Positions 1-7,331 of a DNA stretch of 64,000 nucleotides are shown here, in pieces. This DNA is from Noviherbaspirillum saxi. GTDB taxonomy: Bacteria; Pseudomonadota; Gammaproteobacteria; Burkholderiales; Burkholderiaceae_D. The notes beneath the pieces are model-generated. The model saw only the letters and a list, made by a program, of their open reading frames with translations, was not told where the DNA came from and did not search any database. The stretch lies in assembly GCF_003591035.1 (NCBI RefSeq), contig NZ_QYUO01000001.1, forward strand, positions 2,542,001-2,606,000, given 5' to 3'. Numbering within the stretch: the first letter of the stretch is position 1; every line of letters begins with the position of its first letter. The translations under genes and the position numbers were made by a program.

Positions 1-150
1 ACAAACGTTTACCGGCGAAAGCGTACTGGTCTTCCGGGCGAACAGGCTCGTACCAAGCCAATAAGCAAAAATACCATCTTGTTCGCGCTGTACCGCATGG
101 GCTATCACGGCAGAACGACCGGCCACGGCGCGAATTTCAGAGCATCGCGT
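1..150 (+). pseudogene. Tyrosine-recombinase (phage-type integrase) C-terminal remnant
   Basis: Frame 2 reads QTFTGESVLVF from base 2, then stops shortly after. Frame 1 continues from about base 34 with PGEQARTKPISKNT, followed by ILFALYRMGYHGRTTGHG. This matches the C-terminal part of P4-like integrases, in which a conserved SxNTxxxALxRMGY stretch precedes the GHGFR box carrying the catalytic His and Arg. The reading frame changes once near base 34. After GHG the normal continuation towards the catalytic Tyr is absent: the frame runs on without similarity to a stop near 219, overlapping the 3' end of the next gene. I read it as a decayed integrase whose 5' part lies outside the window. Confidence 0.65.
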
Positions 151-175
151 CGGCCGGATCACGCACCATCCGCAA

Positions 176-1930
176 TCACTCCGCAACACTCGCACGAGCC
201 ACCCCATCCAGCAACTTGATGAAATTCCGCTTTGGCTTGAACTGTTCCCGCAAATCAGCCACATAGTCGCGAAATTGCTGAGACTGGTTCCGTATTTTCA
301 TCAATCTACCCACCTTGCGAATCAGTTTGATTGCCTCTTCGTATGCAGTATTGTTGGTCTGCTCGACAATGGGCACCACCACACGACGGTAAAGAGTTAC
401 CGCATTGTCAGGATGTGAAGATTCGAGCTTTCCGGCCAGCGTGATCAGCAGGCTCCGGTTGCAAATGCCTTCATTCGCCGCTGTCCAGGCAGTATCAAGA
501 TCCTTTTCCCACAACGCAATTTCCACGCGGAAGGAGTAGTTTGGCGCTGAGGGTGTCGGCTTCCTATGGGATGTGGCTTTTGTCTCGCATGCGATGGCCT
601 CGGCAACCAACGCCAGTGCACGGCTGCGGTGTGCCGGCCAGACCCCGATCTTGCCGGCGACATCGTGCAATTTCTTGTAGTGGTCGAGAGTCTGTTGTTC
701 CTCAAACTGGACCCAGGTTAGCTGCAGTGCCTCATCATTGCGTTTGCGCTTGAGGTAGGCGACGACCAGAAAGTCCCGTAACCTGTTGTCGGGTCGCTCG
801 GGGAACGCTTTCAGACCGCGTTCTGCCCATTCCAGTGCCTTGTCGGGTTGTCTTGCCTTGGTCCAGATTTCGGCAATGTCGAGATAGTGGTAACCGGATG
901 AAAGATCGCGCGACTTGATCGCAACCAGTTCATCAATGTCGCCGTTCGCTTCGGCCAATTGCTCCATGACGCGAGTAATGCGGAAGCGATGGGCGTCATA
1001 GCTGTCCTTGCGATCCCGTGGCTTGATCTTGCTCCATTCGGCTTGCGCCAGTTCCCGATAGCGGCGCAAGCCTTCCTTGCCCAAGGCATCGCGGTAAGTG
1101 ACGGCATCGAAGCTGCACAGGCCGAATGGAAGTGTCGTTTCGAATCGAAAAAGACGCTCGGCAAGCTTGGCCGGATCAGGCCGCGCCATCGCGCAAGCCT
1201 TGCGGTGCAATTCGCCCAGACGGTAGACGATGTCGCCGATCTCCCCGTTCGAGTCGTCGACCTGTTCCATAGCATGCTCGGTCCGCTCGATTGCGTATTC
1301 GGCTAGTTCTACCAGCGTGGCGGCAGTGTCAGGCTTGAGCAGTTTCGCCAGCGAATCGGCGACCTGATCGATATTGCCGGCGAAGGTGCCGACTTCTCGC
1401 CAATCGATGAAGTCGCGGATGTGCGTCGCACCATCGATGGCGCGACGGAATGCCGCAGCCACATTGCCCGTGCCGCCGGTTTGCTCAGTCTTGAGCAAAA
1501 GCGACTGGTAGAGACGGTCGTCCCGCTGGGCCGCATCAAGCAACAGCTCAATCAACGTATCCGGGGACTGCGCACTCAGATACTGCCGGATGGCATGCCA
1601 GGGATCATGTCGTTTTTTCCTGCCTGATTTCACACTGGATTTGCTTTCGCCGGCATGTTCGGCCAGCCACGCCAGTCCGACTGCCACGCAATGCTTGCAG
1701 AAATTGCCGTCGGCCGCGTGCGGGCAGGTGCAATCGTAGGTAAGATCATTATCGTCATCCCACAACGCGACCCGGTAGGTCTGTGTGCTTACAACGCTGG
1801 CGGTGACCTTGCCGTCGGTGACGCGAAGTCGTTCGACGGCACCGGCAGTGAAATATTCCTCACCGCGCCCGAAGACAGTGGCGCCTGCAAAGGCTTCGAG
1901 GGAAACACGAGAGATCAGATCATCAAGCAT
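176..1930 (-). CDS. SWIM zinc-finger domain protein
   Basis: 584 residues. Near residues 67-82 it carries CTCPHAADGNFCKHCVA, a CxC-xn-CxH SWIM motif that chelates zinc and is thought to bind nucleic acid or protein. The rest is largely alpha-helical with repeat-like segments (ALEWAERGLKAFPERPDN and similar) suggesting TPR-like helical repeats. The family is widespread in bacteria and its precise role is unknown. The start ATG is preceded by a weak ribosome-binding site. It stands alone; its 3' end abuts the integrase remnant, so it may belong to an old insertion, but its codon use does not look foreign by eye. Confidence 0.8.
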   Translation of the reverse strand: MLDDLISRVSLEAFAGATVFGRGEEYFTAGAVERLRVTDGKVTASVVSTQTYRVALWDDDNDLTYDCTCPHAADGNFCKHCVAVGLAWLAEHAGESKSSVKSGRKKRHDPWHAIRQYLSAQSPDTLIELLLDAAQRDDRLYQSLLLKTEQTGGTGNVAAAFRRAIDGATHIRDFIDWREVGTFAGNIDQVADSLAKLLKPDTAATLVELAEYAIERTEHAMEQVDDSNGEIGDIVYRLGELHRKACAMARPDPAKLAERLFRFETTLPFGLCSFDAVTYRDALGKEGLRRYRELAQAEWSKIKPRDRKDSYDAHRFRITRVMEQLAEANGDIDELVAIKSRDLSSGYHYLDIAEIWTKARQPDKALEWAERGLKAFPERPDNRLRDFLVVAYLKRKRNDEALQLTWVQFEEQQTLDHYKKLHDVAGKIGVWPAHRSRALALVAEAIACETKATSHRKPTPSAPNYSFRVEIALWEKDLDTAWTAANEGICNRSLLITLAGKLESSHPDNAVTLYRRVVVPIVEQTNNTAYEEAIKLIRKVGRLMKIRNQSQQFRDYVADLREQFKPKRNFIKLLDGVARASVAE

Positions 1931-2224
1931 CGTTCTGGCAATTCAATTCGACATACATGCGTCCGGTGCCACGCCATGCACGGCTGATGTTGATCGCGGG
2001 TCTGCACTATCGGTGCATCACTCGCATCCCTCCACGGCTTGGCATGGCTGACGCGCAGTAGCGCCGGCTCATCCAATCCAGGGACGGCACATCGTCCTGC
2101 CCAACGGACCATCAAACCGGCGCAAACCAAATCCTACACCGATCTTTGCCGCCAGTGACTTGTCGAGGGCGAACTCAGGAGCCAATTCTGTCGTATGCCG
2201 ATATGCGTTCGGTTACATTGCTGT
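1931..2224. other. Intergenic stretch with no recognised feature
   Basis: About 290 bases between the SWIM gene start and the MgtC gene stop. Short overlapping ORFs occur on both strands but none has a ribosome-binding site or recognisable protein. No tRNA or convincing terminator was seen. It should contain the SWIM gene promoter. Confidence 0.4.
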
Positions 2225-2710
2225 TTAACCTTTGTCGGTCGCGGTTTTCTTTTGATGCGACAAACCCAGAATACATAACGCGAGGAAGGTGCACAGTACG
2301 GCAGTCGCTTCGCGCCCCATGCCGGCCGACACACCAATCGCGGCCGTGACCCAGACGCTGGCGGCAGTCGTCAATCCTCGTATCTCTCGATCGCGCGACA
2401 GCTTGATGATGGCCCCTGCTCCCAGGAAGCCGATCCCCGAAATCAATCCCTGCAAGACACGGCTAAGATCAGAAATTTCCATCCCTGCCTGCAAGGGCAC
2501 CAGCACAAACAACGATGCACCCAACGCCACCAGCATATGGGTGCGCAAGCCTGCCCCGGTTCCCCATTGCTCGCGTTCGTAGCCGAGAACGGCGCCGAGT
2601 GAGAGGGCAACGATGAGACGGGCTGATACGCGAGTGAATTCGGCCAGATCCGGCAGATCGGAGAACTCCGCCTGCAAGGTTGTCCATACGGTCATCCATG
2701 CTTCTTGCAT
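2225..2710 (-). CDS. MgtC/SapB family membrane protein
   Basis: 161 residues with four to five hydrophobic segments. The stretch LIVALSLGAVLGYEREQW, then GLRTHMLVALGASLF and GIGFLGAGAIIK, is diagnostic of the MgtC/SapB family of inner-membrane proteins. Family members influence magnesium homeostasis, and in some pathogens bind the F1Fo ATP synthase. This copy lacks the extra C-terminal cytoplasmic domain of Salmonella MgtC, so it is the short SapB-like form, whose function is not well defined. It ends 24 bases downstream in the same direction as the DUF3135 gene and could be co-transcribed with it. Confidence 0.85.
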   Translation of the reverse strand: MQEAWMTVWTTLQAEFSDLPDLAEFTRVSARLIVALSLGAVLGYEREQWGTGAGLRTHMLVALGASLFVLVPLQAGMEISDLSRVLQGLISGIGFLGAGAIIKLSRDREIRGLTTAASVWVTAAIGVSAGMGREATAVLCTFLALCILGLSHQKKTATDKG

Positions 2711-2734
2711 GTCAGGCTCTGCTCCGCATCTGCC

Positions 2735-3052
2735 CTAGCGACGCATGCGATCGATCAGCAGCGTTGTTTGCAGGCCAGCTACTTCGTACATGGCGCGATC
2801 CCAGGTTTCATGCAGGAGATTCATCGAGTCGCGCATCATACGGAATGCAATGACGGCCGCATCAGTCGGACTTTGAGCGGAACTACGCGCAGTTTCGATT
2901 CGCTCCAGCAGTCTTTCCAGGGACGGGCGATGTTCAAGTGGAGCACTCTCCACCGCTTCGCGCAGCAAATGCCGGCGGAATGTTTCTAGCGCTTCCGGAT
3001 CCTGCCTATGCAGGGTAACCAGCATATCAAAGTCGGGCATGGCGACGTTCAT
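2735..3052 (-). CDS. DUF3135 domain protein
   Basis: 105 residues from the ATG chosen because GGAG lies five bases upstream; a longer TTG-initiated version (3067) is less likely. The N-terminus MPDFDMLVTLHRQDPEAL is characteristic of DUF3135 proteins, small cytosolic helical proteins of unknown function in proteobacteria. The C-terminal half (RMMRDSMNLLHETWDRAM) is predicted helical. An inverted repeat lies just upstream at 3068-3087. No function can be assigned. Confidence 0.75.
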   Translation of the reverse strand: MNVAMPDFDMLVTLHRQDPEALETFRRHLLREAVESAPLEHRPSLERLLERIETARSSAQSPTDAAVIAFRMMRDSMNLLHETWDRAMYEVAGLQTTLLIDRMRR

Positions 3053-3067
3053 GACGGCTCCAATCAA

Positions 3068-3087
3068 ATATCGAAAGTTGTCGATAT
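3068..3087. promoter_or_regulatory. Inverted repeat upstream of the DUF3135 gene
   Basis: ATATCGA (3068-3074) and TCGATAT (3081-3087) form a perfect 7-bp inverted repeat with a 6-base spacer, 16 bases upstream of the chosen start. The spacing fits a dimeric repressor operator. No regulator is adjacent, so the assignment is inference. Confidence 0.3.
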
Positions 3088-3189
3088 GACAGGTATAACC
3101 GTTTGAACACGAATACCCTTGTCAGGCATCAAGCCAGAGTTCAGGTGGTACTGTCGTGTCGCAAACAAGCAAGGTTTTAACTGCTCGCC

Positions 3190-3282
3190 CTAGTTTTCGA
3201 GCCTTAGGAGCAAGTTAATACAAGCAACCGCTACCATTCCCGCACCGATCATCGCCAATAACGATACGACTGCAACAAGCAT
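3190..3282 (-). CDS. Small membrane protein, 30 residues
   Basis: An ATG-initiated 30-codon ORF, preceded by GGAG with 7-base spacing. It encodes a single hydrophobic helix (MLVAVVSLLAMIGAGMV at the N-terminus) ending in a short charged tail LRLEN. Size and shape resemble bacterial microproteins such as KdpF or CydX that sit beside a membrane complex, but there is no recognisable partner next to it and no sequence identity is claimed. It lies between the DUF3135 gene and a small hypothetical gene in an otherwise empty stretch, and is too short for most gene finders. Confidence 0.5.
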   Translation of the reverse strand: MLVAVVSLLAMIGAGMVAVACINLLLRLEN

Positions 3283-3458
3283 GATATTTCTCCATGGATT
3301 GCATGAATCAATTTAAGCATCATGAATGCCAAGAGAAATTGACAGTGCGCATTCTTTTATGACGGGTCTTTACATGGGTGGACGCGAATGAGCAATCTCA
3401 ACGTCGTTGCCAAACAGGCAGGTATGCTGAACGCATTCCTTTATCAGCAGAGATCAAG

Positions 3459-3632
3459 ATGTCCAGACTACATAATGATGAACACCTGACGCCGGATCCC
3501 GATCATGCAAAGCTTCCGGGTGAAGATCCGGTTTCGCACGCAAGCGATGAAGAGAATGCATCCGAAATATCCGACGTGACACTGCGTATGAATCTGCTCG
3601 GAAAACTGATTATTCCCAGAAATGCACCTTAG
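3459..3632 (+). CDS. Small acidic hypothetical protein
   Basis: 57 residues from the ATG that opens MSRLHNDEHLTPDPDHAK. The reading frame is open further upstream (to 3378), but the residues there look non-coding. The protein is rich in Asp, Glu and Pro in its first 40 residues and ends in a short hydrophobic/basic segment (MNLLGKLIIPRNAP). No family recognised. Its only support is the open frame and a possible purine-rich Shine-Dalgarno. Confidence 0.35.
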   Translation: MSRLHNDEHLTPDPDHAKLPGEDPVSHASDEENASEISDVTLRMNLLGKLIIPRNAP

Positions 3633-3686
3633 CGCCTTCCAGCAGTTTATTAATCATGAGTTACGCACATTAACTGTGATCAATTC

Positions 3687-3695
3687 TGTGGATAA
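3687..3695 (-). promoter_or_regulatory. Isolated DnaA-box consensus
   Basis: The + strand reads TGTGGATAA, the complement of the perfect DnaA box TTATCCACA. A single box without clustered repeats, an AT-rich unwinding region or dnaA/dnaN nearby does not indicate an origin. Confidence 0.25.
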
Positions 3696-3898
3696 GCCGG
3701 GAAACTCGTTGCTATGTCCATGATTTTTCAACGAATCATTGTGTTGACTAAAATCAAGGCATTGCATGGCCGGTGTACTTGCACCTATACCGGTATCGAC
3801 GATCTGGCTTGAGATAGCAGGCGAAACTTTTAAGAATCTTCTTAAGCCATAACCATGGCAATGGGTAGAGCAAAAATTCTTGTTAATGGAGGAACGCC

Positions 3899-4201
3899 AT
3901 GCCGACTTTTCGCAAATATGCTGCGACTATGCTATTTGCAACAGCAGGCATCTCTACTCATGCAGTGCATGCAGCCCAGGATGCAATGAGCAGGGCCGAA
4001 GCCAGACAGACTGTTGAAGACCGGACGCCACAGGCGCAATTCCAAACCTCGAAACGCGAAGCGAATGCCGCGTATCAGGAAGCGCTTGCCGAATGCAAAA
4101 AGATGCGTGGGACCGACCGTAATAAATGCATGAGCGAAGCAAAGACGAATCTGCAAAACGATCTTGCCGAAGCCCGCAAGGCATTGACGAGCGGACAGTA
4201 A
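3899..4201 (+). CDS. Small exported helical protein
   Basis: 100 residues. GGAGG lies close upstream of the ATG. The N-terminus (MPTFRKYAATMLFATAGIST, then HAVHAA) is a Sec signal peptide with AxA-type cleavage near residue 26. The mature part is charged and helical, with two Cys (ECKKMRGTDRNKCMSEA) that could form a disulphide. Proteins of this kind are common in Burkholderiales as uncharacterised periplasmic proteins. An AT-rich inverted repeat (TTAAGAA-TC-TTCTTAA, 3830-3845) lies upstream and a strong terminator follows. Confidence 0.65.
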   Translation: MPTFRKYAATMLFATAGISTHAVHAAQDAMSRAEARQTVEDRTPQAQFQTSKREANAAYQEALAECKKMRGTDRNKCMSEAKTNLQNDLAEARKALTSGQ

Positions 4202-4228
4202 ACGGCCGCGATTTACCTGATCCCCTTA

Positions 4229-4259
4229 CCTGCTGCAGCATTGCTGATGCTGCAGCAGG
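4229..4259 (+). terminator. Intrinsic terminator after the exported-protein gene
   Basis: Perfect 12-bp stem (CCTGCTGCAGCA / TGCTGCAGCAGG) with a 7-base loop, followed by a T-rich ACTTGTTTT. It separates the convergent small exported-protein gene and the isomerase gene. Confidence 0.7.
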
Positions 4260-4282
4260 ACTTGTTTTGACTGACGATTGTT

Positions 4283-4939
4283 TTATTCCGCGTCCGGCTG
4301 CATTGCCGGAGATGCATGCGCAAATGCGTCCAGGGCCAGGCAGGCTTCATTAATGCGCATGAGTGTCGGCATACCCAACAAATCGCAATTGAGCCTTTGT
4401 GCATTTGCAATCTGCGGCACCAGGCAGCAATCCGCAAGTGTCGGCGCATCTCCATAACAGAAGCGGCCGGCCCGCCTGTCGTTCGACACAGTCTGCTCAA
4501 GTGCGGCAAGACCTTGTTCGCACCAATGGCGATACCAGGCATTCTTGTCGTCTTCGCTGACTTTCAATTCACGAACCAGATAACGCAGCACACGCAGATT
4601 GTTCAGTGGATGAATATCGCAGGCAATCGATAACGCAATACCGCGGACATAAGCTTTGTCGATCGCGCTTTCCGGCAGCAGCGGCCGTTGCGGATGCACC
4701 TCGTCGAGATATTCGATGATGGCGAGCGATTGTGTAAGTGCGCTGGTATCGTCCGGCGAGTCTGCCACCAAGGCAGGCACCAGCCCGTCCGGATTGAGCT
4801 TGCGGTACTCTGACGTCAATTGCTCGCCGCCGTTGCGGAGCAGATGAATCGGCACCGTATCGTACGGCAAACCTTTAAGATTCAGTGCAATACGTACGCG
4901 ATACGATGCCGAACTGCGAAAATAGCTATAGAGCTTCAC
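4283..4939 (-). CDS. Maleylacetoacetate/maleylpyruvate isomerase (zeta-class GST)
   Basis: 218 residues from a GTG preceded by AGGGA. The N-terminus MKLYSYFRSSASYRVRIALN holds the zeta-GST motif SSxSxRVRIAL, whose Ser binds glutathione. The C-terminal domain carries CDIHPLNN and GDAPTLADCCLVPQ, typical of this family. The enzyme isomerises maleylacetoacetate (tyrosine route) or maleylpyruvate (gentisate route) to the fumaryl isomer using glutathione. It lies 45 bases downstream of a fumarylpyruvate-type hydrolase, the next enzyme of the pathway. The short hydrolase favours the gentisate route, but the substrate cannot be settled by sequence alone. Confidence 0.85.
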   Translation of the reverse strand: MKLYSYFRSSASYRVRIALNLKGLPYDTVPIHLLRNGGEQLTSEYRKLNPDGLVPALVADSPDDTSALTQSLAIIEYLDEVHPQRPLLPESAIDKAYVRGIALSIACDIHPLNNLRVLRYLVRELKVSEDDKNAWYRHWCEQGLAALEQTVSNDRRAGRFCYGDAPTLADCCLVPQIANAQRLNCDLLGMPTLMRINEACLALDAFAHASPAMQPDAE

Positions 4940-4984
4940 GCGTAATCCCTGTGGTTGTGGCCGCAATGAGTAGTGCGGCGAACA

Positions 4985-5680
4985 TCAAACGATTTTGACC
5001 TTGAGTTCGCCCACGCCATCGATAGCACCTTCGAGCAAATCACCCTGCTTGACGGCAGCGACGCCTTCCGGTGTACCGGTAAAAATCAGATCGCCTGGCT
5101 GGAGTGCAAAAAACTTCGACAGGTGTTCGATGGTCTCGCTGATATTCCAGATCAGTTTTTCGATACTGCTTTTTTGACGGGCTGCGCCATTGACGTCAAG
5201 GCGTATCGATGCCTGCCCGATGTTTCCAACCTGAGCTGCAGGTACGATGGGGCCAATCGGCGCGGACTTGTCGAAGCCCTTGCCGGTCGACCAGGGACGT
5301 CCCTGCTTTTTTGCTTCGCCTTGAAGATCACGGCGGGTCATGTCAAGGCCGACAGCATAGCCCCATACATGCTGCATGGCGTCGGACGCCGCAATGTTTG
5401 AACCGCCTTTGCCAATCGCCACAACCAGTTCAATTTCATGATGCAGATCGCTGGTCATGCCCGGATACGGCATTTCACCGACCGTTCCGAAAGCCACTGG
5501 CAGCACGGCATCGGCCGGCTTCATGAAAAAGAATGGCGCCTCTCTACCGGTACCACCCATTTCCTTTGCATGCTCGACATAGTTACGGCCGACACAGTAG
5601 ATCCGGTGTACTGGAAACATGGCGTCCGTGCCGGCAACGGGAACAGTCGCAACAGGGGGTTGTGGTATGGCAAAGTGCAT
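4985..5680 (-). CDS. Fumarylacetoacetate hydrolase family protein (fumarylpyruvate hydrolase type)
   Basis: 231 residues; the ATG is preceded by GAGGAG, so the longer frame to 5782 is rejected. FAH fold with IYCVGRNYVEHAKEMGG, then PFFFMKPADA, the metal-binding HHEIELVVAIGK, and GDLIFTGTPEGVAAV near the end. The small size matches fumarylpyruvate hydrolases (NagK type), which cleave fumarylpyruvate to fumarate and pyruvate, rather than the ~420-residue tyrosine-pathway enzyme. The zeta-GST gene follows directly, so the two probably form an operon for the last steps of gentisate degradation; the dioxygenase is not in the window. Confidence 0.85.
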   Translation of the reverse strand: MHFAIPQPPVATVPVAGTDAMFPVHRIYCVGRNYVEHAKEMGGTGREAPFFFMKPADAVLPVAFGTVGEMPYPGMTSDLHHEIELVVAIGKGGSNIAASDAMQHVWGYAVGLDMTRRDLQGEAKKQGRPWSTGKGFDKSAPIGPIVPAAQVGNIGQASIRLDVNGAARQKSSIEKLIWNISETIEHLSKFFALQPGDLIFTGTPEGVAAVKQGDLLEGAIDGVGELKVKIV

Positions 5681-5761
5681 GTGAGTCTCCTCTGGAATGT
5701 CCAGATTATGCCATTGACGCATCAAGGCTGCGTGGCCGTACAGGACCGAGACGCTGGAAAG

Positions 5762-5800
5762 AAAAACCGCCTTGCTGCACATGCAGACAAGGCGGTTTTT
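5762..5800 (-). terminator. Terminator of the first liv operon
   Basis: 13-bp perfect stem AAAAACCGCCTTG / CAAGGCGGTTTTT with a 13-base loop, 25 bases after the livF stop. It is symmetric, so it can act in both directions; on the minus strand it ends in a run of five Ts. Confidence 0.85.
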
Positions 5801-5824
5801 GTATGGCGCAATACCGGCCGGGAA

Positions 5825-6550
5825 TCAGCCTTCGCCGAGGTAGGCTGCCTTCACTTTCGGATCGTCCAGCATATCCTTTGCGTTACCGTTCATTGTGATC
5901 AGACCGGATTCCATCACGTAGCCGCGGTGAGCCGCCTGTAGCGCCAGCTTCGCATTCTGCTCAACAAGCAGGATCGTGACGCCTTGTGCCGACACGTTGC
6001 GAACGACTTCGAAAATCTTTTCCACCATGATCGGTGACAGCCCCATCGACGGCTCATCGAGCAGCAGCAGCTTGGGATGGCTCATCAACGCACGCGCCAT
6101 GGCCAGCATCTGCTGCTCGCCGCCGGACAAGGTGCCGGCGAGTTGCGACGCGCGTTCCTTCAGGCGCGGGAACACGCCGAACCACTTGTCGATGTCGGCC
6201 TGAATGCCTGCCTTGTCATCGCGAATGTAGGCGCCCATCTGCAGGTTTTCCTGGATCGTCATGCGCGTAAAGACGCCGCGGCCTTCCGGCACCATAGCCA
6301 GGTTCTTCTTGACCAGAGAGAACGAATTCGTGCCATGTATTGGCTGGCCGGTGTAATGGATCTGACCTTCCACCCGGCAACCGGGCAGCGTATTGGTAAT
6401 GGCTTTCAACGTCGTGGTCTTGCCGGCGCCATTGGCGCCGATCAGCGTGACCAGTTCGCCCTTGTTGACTTCGAGGTCGATGCCCTTGACCGCCTGAATG
6501 CCGCCGTAAGCGATTTTCAGGCCGCTGATTTTTAGAATATTTTCGTTCAT
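5825..6550 (-). CDS. livF: Branched-chain amino-acid ABC transporter ATPase LivF
   Basis: 241 residues. Walker A GANGAGKTTT, signature LSGGEQQM, Walker B LLLLDEPSMGL and switch His region VEQNAK are all present. The pattern VPEGRGVFTRMTIQENL is characteristic of LivF, the second ATPase of the HAAT transporter family. It follows livG by a single base and closes the livHMGF operon. The cognate binding protein is not encoded here, so substrate range (Leu/Ile/Val or another small acid) is inferred from family and operon structure only. Confidence 0.92.
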   Translation of the reverse strand: MNENILKISGLKIAYGGIQAVKGIDLEVNKGELVTLIGANGAGKTTTLKAITNTLPGCRVEGQIHYTGQPIHGTNSFSLVKKNLAMVPEGRGVFTRMTIQENLQMGAYIRDDKAGIQADIDKWFGVFPRLKERASQLAGTLSGGEQQMLAMARALMSHPKLLLLDEPSMGLSPIMVEKIFEVVRNVSAQGVTILLVEQNAKLALQAAHRGYVMESGLITMNGNAKDMLDDPKVKAAYLGEG

Positions 6551-6551
6551 A

Positions 6552-7322
6552 TTAGTGCCCTCCTCCCAGATACGCCTCGATCACCGCCGAGTTGCTTTGC
6601 ACCTCGGCCGGCACGCCTTCCGCAATCGGCTTGCCGTAATCGAGCACCGTCAGGCGGTCGCAGAGACCCATCACCAATTTCACGTCGTGTTCGATCAACA
6701 GAATGGTCTTGCCTTCCGCCTTGATCTTGACCAGCAGCTCACGCAGCGCAAGCTTTTCCGTTGCATTCATGCCGGCTGCCGGCTCGTCGAGTGCCAGCAA
6801 TTGCGGATCGGTGGCGAGTGCGCGGGCAATTTCCAGACGCCGCTGATCGCCGTACGACAAATGGCGCGCGGTACGGTGCGCAAACTTGGCGATGCCGACG
6901 AAGTCCAGCAACTCCATCGCGCGGTTACGGATCGCCGCTTCTTCTTCGCGTGCGGCCTTGTGGTGGAACACCGCGCCGAACACGCCCTGGTGGGTGCGCA
7001 CATGACGGCCGACCATGACGTTTTCGACTGCCGACATTTCGCCGAACAGGCGAATATTCTGAAACGTACGGGCAATCCCTGCCTTGGCGACCTCGTGCGG
7101 TGCGGACGGCGAATATGGCTTTCCGCCCAACTCGAACGTCCCGGTATCGGCCTGGTACAAACCAGTGATCACATTGAAGAATGTGGTCTTGCCGGCGCCG
7201 TTGGGGCCGATCAAACCGTAGATTTGGCCACGCAGAATCTTGATGCTGACTTCGGACAACGCCTGCAAGCCGCCAAACCGCTTGTTGACGCCTGCGATGT
7301 TGAGAATGATTTGTTCGCTCAT
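6552..7322 (-). CDS. livG: Branched-chain amino-acid ABC transporter ATPase LivG
   Basis: 256 residues with Walker A GPNGAGKTTF, the LivG-type ARTFQNIRLFGEMS block, signature LSYGDQRRLEIARAL, Walker B LLALDEPAAGMN and IEHDVKLVMG. The LSYGDQR variant signature and AAGMN are typical of LivG rather than LivF. It powers the LivHM permease. Tightly packed: nine bases after livM and one base before livF. Confidence 0.92.
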   Translation of the reverse strand: MSEQIILNIAGVNKRFGGLQALSEVSIKILRGQIYGLIGPNGAGKTTFFNVITGLYQADTGTFELGGKPYSPSAPHEVAKAGIARTFQNIRLFGEMSAVENVMVGRHVRTHQGVFGAVFHHKAAREEEAAIRNRAMELLDFVGIAKFAHRTARHLSYGDQRRLEIARALATDPQLLALDEPAAGMNATEKLALRELLVKIKAEGKTILLIEHDVKLVMGLCDRLTVLDYGKPIAEGVPAEVQSNSAVIEAYLGGGH

Positions 7323-7331
7323 GGATTTTCC

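Noticed and set aside
3687..3695. DnaA box as an origin signal
   Set aside because: Isolated single boxes here and at 30754; an origin needs clusters, an AT-rich unwinding element and usually dnaA nearby.
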